64,000 bases of DNA from NCBI GenBank assembly GCA_030533445.1, contig CM060081.1, positions 34,980,111-35,044,110 of the forward strand, read 5' to 3'. The notes under the pieces were generated by a model, which ran no database searches, was not told where the DNA came from, and saw nothing but the letters and a program-made list of their open reading frames with translations. Below, one piece after another: positions 31,983 to 44,325 of this stretch (position 1 is the first letter of the stretch; every line of letters begins with the position of its first letter). Origin of the DNA: Cyprinodon diabolis (Eukaryota > Chordata > Actinopteri > Cyprinodontiformes > Cyprinodontidae). The position numbers were made by a program, and so were the translations under genes.

Positions 31983-34900
31983 TTAGCCAATCAGTCATGT
32001 TTTTTTTTGAAAAGGAGCTTATTATTCAGGGTACAGGCTGTGTGATATAGGTTTAATTAACTTTAGAGAAACTAAATCAAGATAAGCTGATCAAGTTAGA
32101 AACTGGCTAAGGCCTCAGACTGTGTTTGTTAGATCTCCTTGTTGCTTTTTTTTGGTCTTTTCTCCTTTCTGCTGCTCTGCATAATGACAAGGGTGGAAGA
32201 GTGGAAGATTCCAATTACTCAGAAAAAGTCAAGGGGGGCTGTTGAAGTTTGAGAAATACAAGACGAGCTGGTTGCTGTGCGAAGATTGCATGCCCATTTG
32301 GAATGTAATTAAATTGCTTTGGATGCTTGCCAGTAAAAAAAAGAAAAAAAATGTCTTTCTTCTCCTCTCAAATGAAAATGTATAGTGTTTTGGTAAAAAA
32401 TACCTGCAGGGAACAGTAGACTGTTGAATATTTGTAATACAGCTTGCATTGTGCAGCTGAAATGAGTTTTGAGATGAGTTATCCGCTGTGGTTTCCCCTC
32501 TGACATTTCAAAGGTATGTAGCTTTTGAACCATGGATTTACTGTAATCTATTTTTTCTATTATCAATGTGTGGTTGAGTTATAAACTGTAGATTGGCTTC
32601 TCTGTCATTTCCCTGGCTTTGCTATATTACAAACTAAAAGACTGTTTTGGTGATGTGGACTCTATCATAATATTTATACACAGTTGCATGTAGACCTCCA
32701 GATGTTCCTTTCTGTGCATTAAACTCCAGCAGGAGTTATAGTTATCATATAGAATGTGTGCATCTTATTAAACCTGATCTGTTATAGCTCACTCTGAGCA
32801 GTTTACCTTGGAAAAAGGGACAGTTGTAATCAGGCACTCTAATTGTTAGTTAAAAGTCACAAAAATTACAGCTTTAGAGGAAATATAAGAAATATTGTCC
32901 ATATTTGAACAGGTATATTTATTAAAATACAGACCAATGAATGGTACTGTTATGGATAGAGATACATTTTCTTTTAACGTTTGTAAAGCTGCTGACATGG
33001 TTTCCACTTCTCATGTGTGTTGGCGCATTAAAGAAATGTGCAGGTCTAAAGGCCAGAAAATTCAGTGGGTTTTGTGCAGCATCAACTCCTATTATGCCTT
33101 ATAAGTGTGTGGATAATTTTTGATGTGCTCTTGTTTTAAGTAGAATGAAGAGCTTGAAATTCATGTGTGGACACGGTGTATTTTGCATTGCTATCTTTAT
33201 CTTGTTTTTTTTTTTTTACATATCAAAGACTGAACTCTTCATCAGGCAATGAAGGTTTGGTGTTTTAAAGATGCCCCTAAGTAGTTAAAAAAATTATAAT
33301 CATGTTACTATTCCATCATTTTCTCATCTAATTTGAGATATCCCCCATTCCTCATAGGTGCATGAAAAAGATTCGCAAAGCATGCATGGGATTAAATAAT
33401 GTTACTATTGGGGGCTACTGTGATATCTGATATGTTGCATTGATTCTGCAGCAGTCGTGCTCTTTCATGACATGTGAGATTTTTCAGATATACAAAAAAA
33501 AAAAAAAACTGCTGAAGGAGCCTAGTTTATCTGGTGTTTGAATAACAGATCCTGAAGTGTTGATAGGAGCCGGCTTTTTATGTTTAACAGCATAGTTTAA
33601 TTAAAAAAAAGGTCTCAAGTTTCAGTTAAATATGTTTTGGGTTTTTGCTCTGAATTATAACTGGTTTGGTGTGGGAGTGGGTCTCAAAAATCAAATAACA
33701 GAGGATAATAAGGAGTTGACAAATCTATAGAGCACTGTAAATGTTGCGCTTGTTTTGTGTTTGCTGATCGGTATCAGAACAACCCAGCTGCCACTATTTA
33801 TATATTTTCTGGACGTGTAAATTGATGTATCTGTACAGCAAAACAACACTCACCTAGATGAACCTGTATTTTATAGCATTATGACAGTTTTGTGTGGTAC
33901 TTAACAAGTCATCATAAGAAGCAACGCATTCTGTGCCACTGTTACTTTCTTTTAGTGGTTAATTTAAATTTTCCTTTAGGTTTATTCTCATAATCTGTGA
34001 CATTATTAAAAATTATTTTGGTAATCTTTGCAAACCAAAACCATGAGCTGAGACACAGAGGTGCTGAGATGATGAGCTAATTTGTTGGCTGTACAATTGC
34101 CGTGCTAATGCCTGTTTGTGGGTTTGCGGTTGCAGTAGCATGGATGTGCTCATGCTCTACAGCTGACAGGCTTAATCCAGCAGGCACATAACAAAGCCTG
34201 CTAAGTGAATGAAAAGTGTGCGTATTAACGTTAACAAGTCTCTTTAATGAGCCTACAAAGAGAGAGCCAGGGATCAGAAAAATGTGCTATAACACAATAG
34301 GATCGTGGAGTCTGCTAACTGAATGCAACCTAACAATCATTTTGAAGTTCTTGAATCTTGTTTTCCATTTCAATATTTAGGTGTGATTTCATACTCAGGA
34401 GGTTCACAGTTAAGCTTTAAAACAACGTGTGTTTTCAGTTGCAGCTCTGTAATTGTGCAAGCAGCTACACAAACAAGATAGTGTTAAGAAAGGAAGAGGA
34501 GGTGAAGAGATAGAGTGATAAATCTTTGTCAGAAAGAAAGTCAGAAAGATAGAATTTGAGCAATTCTGCAAACTTTTAAGCAGAGATAAAAGAGTGGAAT
34601 AAAGTTGATGTATACCACAATTTGCACATGCAGATAAACACCCTTCGCAAGCATGCACGTGCTTTCATGTCCCCTCCCCTCACTTTCATTTGTAACCATG
34701 CAGCTGCTGGCAATCATTGTTATTGTCACTACAGTAGAGGAAACTTTGTCCTAAAGTGACACCAAAATTAAATCCGTAATCACAAAGTAAATAGCAACAA
34801 ATATTTTTTGTTAATATAGATGATAAAGAGTTTTTTTTTTACTTTCTGAGCTGCACATACTGCACACTAAGTGTAAGCTATTATTACTGACAAAAAGCAA

Positions 34901-35210
34901 CTGAAATAGTTTGTGTACTTTAATGAATTGCTTATTGTAACAACCTGGCTGAAGTTTGGAGAAAGGACAGACACCACCCATGATTTATGCCTAAAAATAA
35001 ATGTCTTGTATAACTACAGGGGAACTAAACTAAAGATAGACACCAAAACAACTGGGTGGTAGCCAGAGGGAAGAGGAAGATTGGCTGATCTCCAGAAAGT
35101 TCATAAGCAACAGCCAAATCAAGGTGAGCTGATGTTAGGCCCACTAGATCCACTAGTTTATTAATCAACATTGAGCTATAAGTATGGCAAACCTGTTCTT
35201 TGCAACACTT
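31983..35210 (+). other. Intron 1 interior, no exon seen
   Basis: AT-rich, with several A and T homopolymers. Frames at 32309-32566 and 34410-34729 (-) have no domain or splice support. No repeat family was assigned. Confidence 0.5.
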
Positions 35211-35622
35211 AAAGGCAGGCATACGCTGTACGATTTTTTTTTAGTGTTTTTTGGTCTGATTTATCTGTCACGAGAATTTTTGGGATTGGCTCAAGTTTCA
35301 GCTTCATGGTGCGCCCTCGAAATGAGATAATGAGTGTATCCTGCTGTTGAAGCAGAGTTATGAGCAGATTTATATCACCATAGAACACCACCAATGTAAA
35401 CGAGGGAATTCTTCTTCTCTGACTTTAGTTCCGGATAGATGAGTCCGACCAGCACCATTTTTCTATGGAGTCCGATATGTGGTTTTTAGACCTACAGTGT
35501 AAGCAGTTAGATGGCATTAGTGCATTGAGTCGTACAGTATCATGAGCTGTGAACTTTATACCCTGCAGTCATACAGTTTGAGCTGTACAACAATTAAAAA
35601 TGTTGTACACTGTATGCAACCC
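35211..35622. mobile_element. Probable small non-autonomous DNA transposon
   Basis: GCATACGCTGTACGA at 35219-35233 is roughly mirrored by TTGTACACTGTATGC at 35604-35618, giving imperfect inverted ends about 400 bp apart. The interior also holds GTCGTACAGTATCATG and a TGTACAACA/TGTTGTACA pair near the right end. No TSD could be fixed and there is no coding content, so the boundaries and class are tentative. Confidence 0.45.
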
Positions 35623-36229
35623 CAAATGATAGAATAAAGGCATAACCTCCTGCTGAAAAAACGACCCTAAACATGCAGTCCGAGCAACATATTGATGGTT
35701 TAGCTAGATACATACCTACATTTCATTGGGCCAGTCAAATTCTAGACCTATGGCATTTAGAATTTATTAGAAGATTTGCTTTTTATTGCTGCTCTGGTTT
35801 CAGTCTGACTAAGGCTTAGCTTTTCTTTTCATATGCAAAGCTGGTAGAGCCATAAAACAAAGATGAAGAGTATTGCAGCGAATGGGCTCTAACTATTGAC
35901 TCAGAGACTGGAAATAAATCCCCACAATTCTTTAAAATAATTTGAGTTGCAGAAACAACACAAAACAAAACAAATTCAATTTGCTATTAATTTTGAACAC
36001 TAATTGTATATTAAATTCCATCACTCTGTTACTTCATATAATTTATTTAAAACTTTTAAAAAGAAAGGAATTTGTCTACAAATTTATCTTTTCCTGTTAC
36101 ATTCAGGAACAATTTATTTCTATCTTCAGAATTCAAGAAGAATTCAAGAAGAAGATTTTTTAAATTAAAATAAACAACTCTTTAGGTCAGGTTCAAAATC
36201 AATGCAAATATTTATCTATATATATATAC

Positions 36230-37669
36230 TAGGACTGCAACAACGAATCGATAAAATCGATAAAAATCGACTTTTAAAAGCGTTGGCAACGAATTTCATC
36301 ATCGATTAGTTGTGTCGCGCGATTAATGCATCATCCGCCGCCCTCGGCAGCTGCTGGCGTGGGGCGCCTCCCCCATCCCAACCCCGTTCTCCCGCAGGAG
36401 TCCCTCTCAGCGCTGCAGTCAGAGCCGCGGGATGTTTACCCTCAGCGTCCAGACTGCAAATGAAGCGCGCATGCGCCGGGATTCACGCACGTTTTTTACG
36501 TGACCGCGCGCTTTTTACGTCACATGACGTAAAAAACGCGCACTCGCGTAAAATACGGGTTCGAACCGCGCGTTATTGTACGGACGATTATTGGCCCTTT
36601 CGGCATGCCATAATTGACGCCGCAAATTGATCACAATAATTAAAACAGCCTGCGCTTTGTAAAGCGAAAAAAGTAGTAACATGCAACTTTTGTAAAAACA
36701 AATTAACATAACACGGAAGCACCACTGTTATGATGCAGCACCTGAAAAGAAAACACGTTGGAGCCTTTGATGGCAGTGAAGAGAGCTGATCAGCAGGGTG
36801 AGCGACCATGTTTGTTTAGTTTTAAAGTGGGGAAACGTAACCTTAGTTTCTCAGGTAGCTCATCTGATGCTTTCCTTACCTTGTTAGTAGGTTACAGACA
36901 GTGATAAGGTTGGCTACTTATTTTACTTTTAATTTCATTTGAATTAGCTTAAGCAGCGTTTATATTTACTTTATAAATAAATTAACTTGCAAATTATGAG
37001 GGAAAGGCTTTTAAAGTTTAAATCTTCTGGCAAAGATAAAGTAAAGAAGATCCTGCAATTTATGGAAGTGAAGCAGAATAAAATCCAGCAAGATCAGTAA
37101 TATGTCAATTAATTATATGCCACATTCCCATGTAAATATCTGTCTTTGGAGGATGTGTTTTTTTAACACCCCTAGTTCTCTCATTTTTATTCCAAATACT
37201 ATTTATAATTTGAATTACAGGGCTATTTTTATCTCTATGGTTAAGTATTTTCTCAAGTAGCAACTTTAACTGCTATACTTTCCTGTCTTAAAAGGCAAAA
37301 CTCTTCTAGTCTAAAAAAAACTCATTAGTTGAAATGGGGGGACCTATTGTTTGAACCCCTTAGGGGCTTTTAAAAACAAAAATGTCTTTTTTTGCACTTT
37401 ATGAAACAAAGTACCGCATATTTTGTGGATGTACAGCTACATTTCTCATGTAAGTTTGCATAGTTTAACACAAACATTTATTTTTCATATTGCACCAGTA
37501 CAGTTAATGAGTAACCTGTTCTTGCGTGCTTGTTTGTTCTGTCTAAAATGTTTATTTTAGAATAAAGAGGCTAATATAAAAAAAATATTTTTTGTCCGAT
37601 TCATCGATTAATCGAAAAAATAATCGGCCGATTCATTGATTTTTAAAATAATCGTTAGTTGCAGCCCTA
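36230..37669 (+). mobile_element. hAT-type transposon remnant with BED-finger relic
   Basis: The left end TAGGACTGCAACAACGA and the inverted right end TAGGGCTGCAACTAACGA match with few differences. They are flanked by ATATATAC (36222-36229) and ATATATGC (37670-37677), a near-perfect 8-bp TSD as expected for hAT. Subterminal ATCGATTAATCG-type motifs occur at both ends. The left third is CpG-rich with repeated TTTTTACGT blocks. The only coding trace is a BED zinc finger at about 36652-36760; the catalytic domain is deleted, so the element is non-autonomous. Confidence 0.85.
36652..36765 (+). pseudogene. BED-type zinc finger remnant of a hAT transposase
   Basis: In one frame the sequence reads KVVTCNFCKNKLT, a stop (36709-36711), then HGSTTVMMQHLKRKHVG. 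This gives C-x2-C (36682-36684 and 36691-36693) and H-x4-H (36739-36741 and 36754-36756), the metal-binding layout of BED fingers found at the N-terminus of hAT transposases and ZBED proteins. The in-frame stop and loss of downstream sequence make it non-functional. The finger would have bound the element's own subterminal DNA. Confidence 0.72.
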
Positions 37670-37677
37670 ATATATGC

Positions 37678-40600
37678 ATATATATTTATTTATTACATAT
37701 CTAAATATATTAAAAGACACTAAACACACATTTGAACTCTTTTACAAATAGTTTGACAAAGTTTACTCCCCAAAAATGTATGTTTTGTCTTTTTTTTGAC
37801 CAAATCTTGTTGCTTAATATTTGTGCTTTACCTTAACTCCTCCTTTATTCAGTTCTACTGATCCACCTCTCAGAGAGATACACACATGCTCATCTTTGTT
37901 GTATATACTAAAAAAAAATAATAAATAAATAAAAACAGGTTTGTGGTTGTAATGGGGGAAACAGATTAAATAGTTCTTATTGGCGGCTGTTGATGGGGTA
38001 GGGATTCAATTTATTAGATCCATTCATCATTTAGAATAAGCAACATTAATCTGTATTCTGTTAAAGGGACGACGTATATTGGAGGTTGTTAAATGGCTTA
38101 ACAATGGTCGCTGTTATGGACCAATCGTAGGTGGTCTCTAATAATAAAATTATTATAATGTAAGATGGATTAGATAAAAAAGTCTTTAAAGAGCTTCCAG
38201 TTTACACCAGGTTTTCCTGCTATGCTCTCACCTACAGGAATCTACTCCTTCTGTTCAGAATTAAGATGTTGTAAACTGGCTTTAAAATGTGGAGACGTTT
38301 GTGCTTTAATTGCATTTTGCTGTACTTATCCCTGTTTTGTGAAATCCTGTATAATTAAATGAGATTTTCTCTAGTTACTCAAACTTGTTTCGTGTCCCCG
38401 ACAACAGCCATCGCTAAGCTGTACAAACAAAGCAGAGCAACAAAGCAACACAAGGGGTAAGCAGGTCTTGTGTATGACAGAGGTGATGGATGAGCTAATT
38501 GGGGATTAACTGCTATTAGCTGGAAGAGGGGAGACAAGTGCCAACCCCCCCTCCCTCCACCCGTTCTTTCTGTGCCAAACATGGTGCAGTTATGTCTTCC
38601 TTCCTGCTTCTGCTCAGCCGTGTTTTTCACCTGGCATGCTTTTGTTTCCATCTCCATGGGTTCTCCTCCTCTGAATCTCTTCCCTCCTTTTCTCACTTGT
38701 TCATGTCTAACACTTTCTGTCTCTCAGGGTGATTCTCATCAGACTGTATTAGTTGCAAATGCAGAACTAAGTAGCTGTGACAACATTTTCAGATGCTCCA
38801 GCTGCCTCAGATTTATTGAGTTATTAAAGTAATGTACTGTGATTAAAAATGCTAATTTTCCCTAAATCACATGCCAGCTTACATTGTGTTTTTTCAATAG
38901 CTGATTTAATTACATGGAAAACGAAACAAGGGCTGATGATTCAATCTTTTCTGCCAAAAGCCTCTTGATACGAGAATGAATTTCCTCCTGATACAGAATT
39001 ATTGTTTGAGCTTCAAAAGTCTTTCAGTATTGTGGAAGCTGCAGTGAACACAAAGGCTTAAATTTAGCCATCATTTTTCTTTTTTTATATCTTGTTTCAG
39101 GTCACACATTCACATATTCTGCCTGGGTGCATCCTCACACGTGAGCTTGAAACATCCTGAACAGAACGGGCTTGGAAATCTGCTTTTAAATTACTCCTGA
39201 ATATGATATGAAAGCAGGGTTTTGAGTTTAAAATCCCACATCTTCCCCATAAAGCATGCATACTTCATTTTGGTTGTTCCAATTTTGTATGTTAAGCAAG
39301 GATTTCAAATAAAAGAAAAAGGAGAAATAAGTTTCTGTTCCAAATATTATTGAGTGTCTCCTCGCTATTCTGAATAATTTCCTTTCCCTTGAGGGATTTG
39401 CTTAGTGTGCTTTATTTGGCTCATTTTGGCCTCTCATTTTGCATTCATGTATTCCTTATACAGTGTGCAAACCTGCAGCTACATTGGACACATCTCAGTC
39501 ATTTTTAACACCATTGTGCACGATACACAACATTTCTTCTTTGATTTTGACTTTTTCCTCAAGCGATAGGTTTCTTCTACCTTAGTTATTTTGCAAACTG
39601 TGCAAACTCCCCTTTTGAACATTAAAAGGTATGATTGGTTTTTAGCTACTTAGCAAGAAATTGCAATTTAAACAATGAGAGGAAACTCCATCTCTACAAA
39701 ACAACTTTGCTACACATCTTGTTGCTAAGCTGATTCCATTCCTTTAAATTCTGCTAAGGATGACCAGAGGAGCTTTAGATAATGCTTGGATCATTTCCAA
39801 ATTACTTACCATGCACTGTAACAGATTCTCAGCAGTATCAGTGCCACTTTGCAGCCCTCTCCTCCAAATAGGACTTATGTGTTATTGTGAGAAATATCCA
39901 TGTCAGGTGCCTTTTTTTTCCTCTTGTCTCTGGATTTCCATGGCCTTCCAGATGTCCTGGACATAACAGTAGCTTGTCAGCTCTATTGCAGGGCTCTAAA
40001 TGGGTCACTCTACTCGATATCACACAGCTACTTCACAATGACACCACTGTTCCCCCGATATTATGGCACACCAGGTGGCTCACTATGAAAGTCTTAGTCC
40101 TGGCAAATATGGACTGCTTGTCTTTGGGAACAGCGGGAGAAGAACACATTCATTGCTCTGTTCTTTAAATTGTGTCTATAGGTTAAAAAATTGATCTAAA
40201 AATCTAAAGAAATCTTATCAAATTAAGGATTTCTTGTTCTTATTCGTTACCAATATATTTAATGAAATGAGACAATCTTGTCCTTTCCCAGAACAAGACA
40301 ATAAAGACTTCTATAATCAGTATGAATTCCAGACCGTTCTAGTTCATGTATTAATGATGCTTATCTCACCTTTTAAAGAGCTCCATAGTCCAAAAAAAAA
40401 AAACTGAAGTGCAGCTTGACTCATTAAAAACCATAAACAAGCTCTTTAGCTTAGCATCAATAGAAATCCCTGATGCAGATACCATTTAGCTGCTTACAGC
40501 TTGCCATTAAAGACATTCCTACTTTGCTAACCAGTTACTCTGTTTAGATTCATTACATCACTATTTTTATCCGAATACACAAAAAGCTGCCAAACTGGAA

Positions 40601-43600
40601 ATATTAAAGGGGAACATTTCTTATATGGTTTTCAAGGGCTGTAAGGTAGCTTGCATTTGTAGAAGCAAAAGGACAACCCGTGAACTTCTTTATTTTTTTA
40701 CTCCAAAACTAGTTTAAAATGCAATCTCCAGCTTAAAATACACAACAGAAATAAATCAAGACTAGCTCCTAAATTATCAGCTCTAAATGCAAACTTTTAG
40801 TATCAGTGTAGAGGTAAGATATAGGAAATGCTTTCAGAGGAACCACTGTCACAACAGCTACTTTGTCCGATTTATTTATTATAAAACAAGATTTTGGCTA
40901 AAACAAATTTTCTAGAAAGTGCAAAACACTATGAACCCTTTTTGAAAATCTAAGAGACTTCTCAGATTGTACTCATTAATTCTTCACTATTTAAGCATAA
41001 TAAAATATTGTCTGAGGGGTTTAGTAAATAGAGTGCCATGCACAACTGAGTGCAATGTTCCAAATGTGTTTAGTCAAATAAAAAGGCTGATAACCATCAC
41101 CTGACATCATCAGGAAAAATATGTATGATATGTCATTGGAAAGGTATGATTCTCTAGTTTGCAGCTCTTGAAAATGCTTGGGGATGGTCAGACTGCACAC
41201 AATTCTCAGCAACTGTGCTTCCCTAGCTCTGACCGAGATAGTCTATATTGGTTGAACCTACATAACAATTCGGCTTCAATGTCATGAGTCAGACAGGACA
41301 CGCTGGCAGAGCAAAACCACATCCACTTTGGGGAAAATGCAGAGTAAAATCTTTGAAAAGCAAGGTAAAATAGCCAGGTTACAGAATTTGGAAACACACA
41401 GTGCATTCAGCAAGCAGGACAGACTTACACACACAATCAATACAAAATATAATAAACAGTGTTCTTTACCCATGATTGGAGCTCAGGAGGACAGAAAAAC
41501 AGATTACATAAAATAGCAATGCTCTTTGAGCCTCTAAAAAACAGTTAGATAAAAATGAATTTAGAATGAAAAAATCTCAGTCAAACTTAAAACTGAAAGT
41601 GTACTGTCAAAATGCTCACCCAGTTATAGACCACGATCCACAGCCTTTGGCTGTATTTTCTTTTCTTTAAACATAGTTTCTATTCAATTTTTATTAATAT
41701 GGAAATCCTTTACCTGTTCTGTTTTAAGAGTAGGTTGGTCATTAAGTGGCCACTATTCTTTATTTTAAATGACAGCCAATCCCGCTCTCCAGGTTTTGCT
41801 GTCATTACATTTAAAAATGTCTTCTGAGTATAGATAGTCTTTTGGTAATCAGGATATGTTCAGGATATCTTTACTCTATGCATAGAAGCCTCTATATATG
41901 TACTGCAATGAGTGTGACTAAAAAAAACGGTATAAAACTATAACCAGAGGGTTGTTTCAAACCTCCTGATAATCCACTGTCACTGGAGCATTTAGTCGCC
42001 AAACAGAATATATACACAGGTTATAAATGAAATCGTAGTTCACTTCATCTCTAAAGTCAGGCAAAGCAAACTTCTGACTCCCAATATAAATTTGTAGGGA
42101 AAACATATCTGTTACAAACGGCAAATCCACAGCTGTTCAACAGCACCAAAGATAACATACTTGTGATCAAAGATTGTTTGGGTTTTATATGTTTCTTTAT
42201 TTCAACTTTATTGGTTTTGGTTTATTGTGCTTTGTATGCAAGTGCCTTTTGCTCTTCACAGACTAACAGTCGATTTAATTCATTGTTGTTGGTTGTGTCT
42301 AAATATTTTAGACATTATGTCTTTCAGTTCCAGTGATGTTTAGAACATGAGGTTAAACGAGTGAGTACTCACATCACTTTGCCTTTATCGTTATATAAGT
42401 TAAAACTGGTATAAAAAAATAATATTATTTATTGAATTTTCTGGGATATTTTATTGTCAGAAGTGTTTCTTATTGTGACAGATCTAACAACTTTTTTGAA
42501 GGTCAATTTCTGTTTAAATTGTTACTCCTGTTTCTGTTAACCTAATCATTTGGATTGTTTATTACAGTGGCTTTTCGTTTCCCATTACAATTCAATAGAT
42601 TTGTTCTTAGCACATTAATAGTTAAACAGAAAGCTTATATTAACTACAGGTTTAAGTCACCCAGGTACAAAGAGTTAAACTTGTATAAAACTTTTTCATC
42701 AACGTTTATCTCTGAATAGTAAAGATGATCAGGAATAGTAACCAATAAAACAAAAACAAAAAATTTCCAAAAGAGAGAGTGGGGTTGTGACCTCAGTGAT
42801 TTATGATTTATGGTTTGATTACAGTACTTGCATCCTGCTGAAGTCAGGCTACATTGGTCTGCATATTGGGAGCATTTTTTTTTCTTCTTCATGGCTTTGG
42901 TCATGCAGCAAACTCCATCTCGATCTGCTTCTCGTCAAAACGAAGCCAACATTTGCTCGTACAGAGACTCACACGGCCGCAGGACGGCATTCAGGAACAC
43001 ACTCACACAAGAACACTGATTGAGAGATAAAATGGAGAATAGCTCTTTTAGTCAACTGAACAGTCTCTCTCTTCCTGCAGCCTGGCAACTATTCAATGCA
43101 ATGTACCCCCTACAGAAAAATAATATTGATATTCACAAATGTACTCGGTAAAAGGACAAAAAAATAAAACTGTGCACTCTAAAGAGTGAGGCGAACACAG
43201 GTGTCCATCGTCTCATATTCATGATATCTCACTCAATAGATTGAAAATCAGCACATTTAATACAGTATAAATGAATGAGAATCCAAGGTGTTTTCATCTA
43301 GAATGTCAATATCTCACTTATGTCGAGAAGCAGCCCTCTGCAACTGCATGAATATTTTCCTTTTGAGAGCTGATTTATTCCTTTAAAAGAAGAGTTCAGA
43401 CCTTGATGAGAATTAAATTCTGCCACTAAGAGTCTTCACTTTATTGTATGTGCCATTTGTGTTTTAACCGAACATTGATCCACATAATGCTGACCAAGCT
43501 GGGGGATGGATAGGATGAAAGCTGGTGTGCAAACCAGTCACCGATAATATATGCTTCTATAAATTCAGAGGCATTACAATTATTTAAATTGTCTGGCTTC

Positions 43601-43730
43601 ACATGCTGAAATAGTTGAATTAGATCATATGAACTCATTCAGTTACTCAAGTTGTTTACACTTTCTTTGACTTGGTTTTGAGCAATCAGCCGGTAGGCAA
43701 TGTGGCATTGCTAAATGCGGCAATGTTAGA
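37678..43730 (+). other. Intron 1 interior, no exon seen
   Basis: AT-rich. The segment 38480-38530 (GAGCTAATTGGGGATTAACT, then GCTATTAGCTGG) has paired homeodomain-like cores and may be regulatory, on appearance only. No supported exon or transposon was found. Confidence 0.5.
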
Positions 43731-44325
43731 GTGCCTTGCAGTGATATTCATACCCATTGAAGACTTTCACATTTTGTCATACAACCACATACTTCAGTGC
43801 ATTTTACCGGTGCATTATTGTGAAGTGAAAGATGAGGAGGTTCCCTGCCCCTGCTGAAGAAAGGAATCTCAGCAGGGATTGTTTACCAATTCGCAGTGGT
43901 GTTTTCAGAGTTATGGGCACTCAAATAGTAAAAATGTTGGCCTTGTTCCACCAGAAGGACTTCTTCCATATGTTTGCTGTGCCTTCCCAGATGGAAGATA
44001 TTGAATTAGAAAATTGACCTTATAAGACTTTCTAACAACCACAGTTTTCTACTTTGTACTTCTCTCTAATTTGTTCTAACAAATTTTGAGACTTCCACAA
44101 AATATATGTTTTATCTTTAGAGTAATTTACACACAAGAAAACTTATATAAAAAAAGCTAATTTCTGAAGGCAGTTTGTTGCACTCAATTGCATTTTGTGG
44201 TATCGGAAAAAAGGAGCCTAATATGAAAAATTAACAAAAAACAAAACCTGCTGCTTTGTTCAGGTATTATATACACGGGAATCGTGTTTTTTTTTCACTT
44301 CATAAAACTGTGCCACTCTCAAGTT
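43731..44325 (-). mobile_element. Tc1-like relic, internally shortened
   Basis: The left end is GTGCCTTGCAGTGATATTCA with ATACCCATTGAAGACTTTCA and CATTTTGTCATACAACCACA, the arm of the family also at 26671. Transposase-region traces follow: TTCCCTGCCCCTGCTGAAGA, GTGGTGTTTTCAGAG and GACTTCTTCCATATGTTTGC. A right-arm trace is TTTCTGAAGGCAGTTTGTTG. The gene would be on the minus strand and is destroyed. The right boundary is approximate. Confidence 0.68.

Noticed and set aside
36310..36630. 106-codon frame in a CpG-rich segment
   Set aside because: It falls within the hAT element's left arm and shows no transposase motif; the coding trace is in another frame further right.
36769..36800. TTTGATGGCAGTGAAG as a possible TOX exon 2 start (FDGSE)
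   Set aside because: It is not preceded by a splice acceptor, lies inside the hAT element and soon reaches stops.
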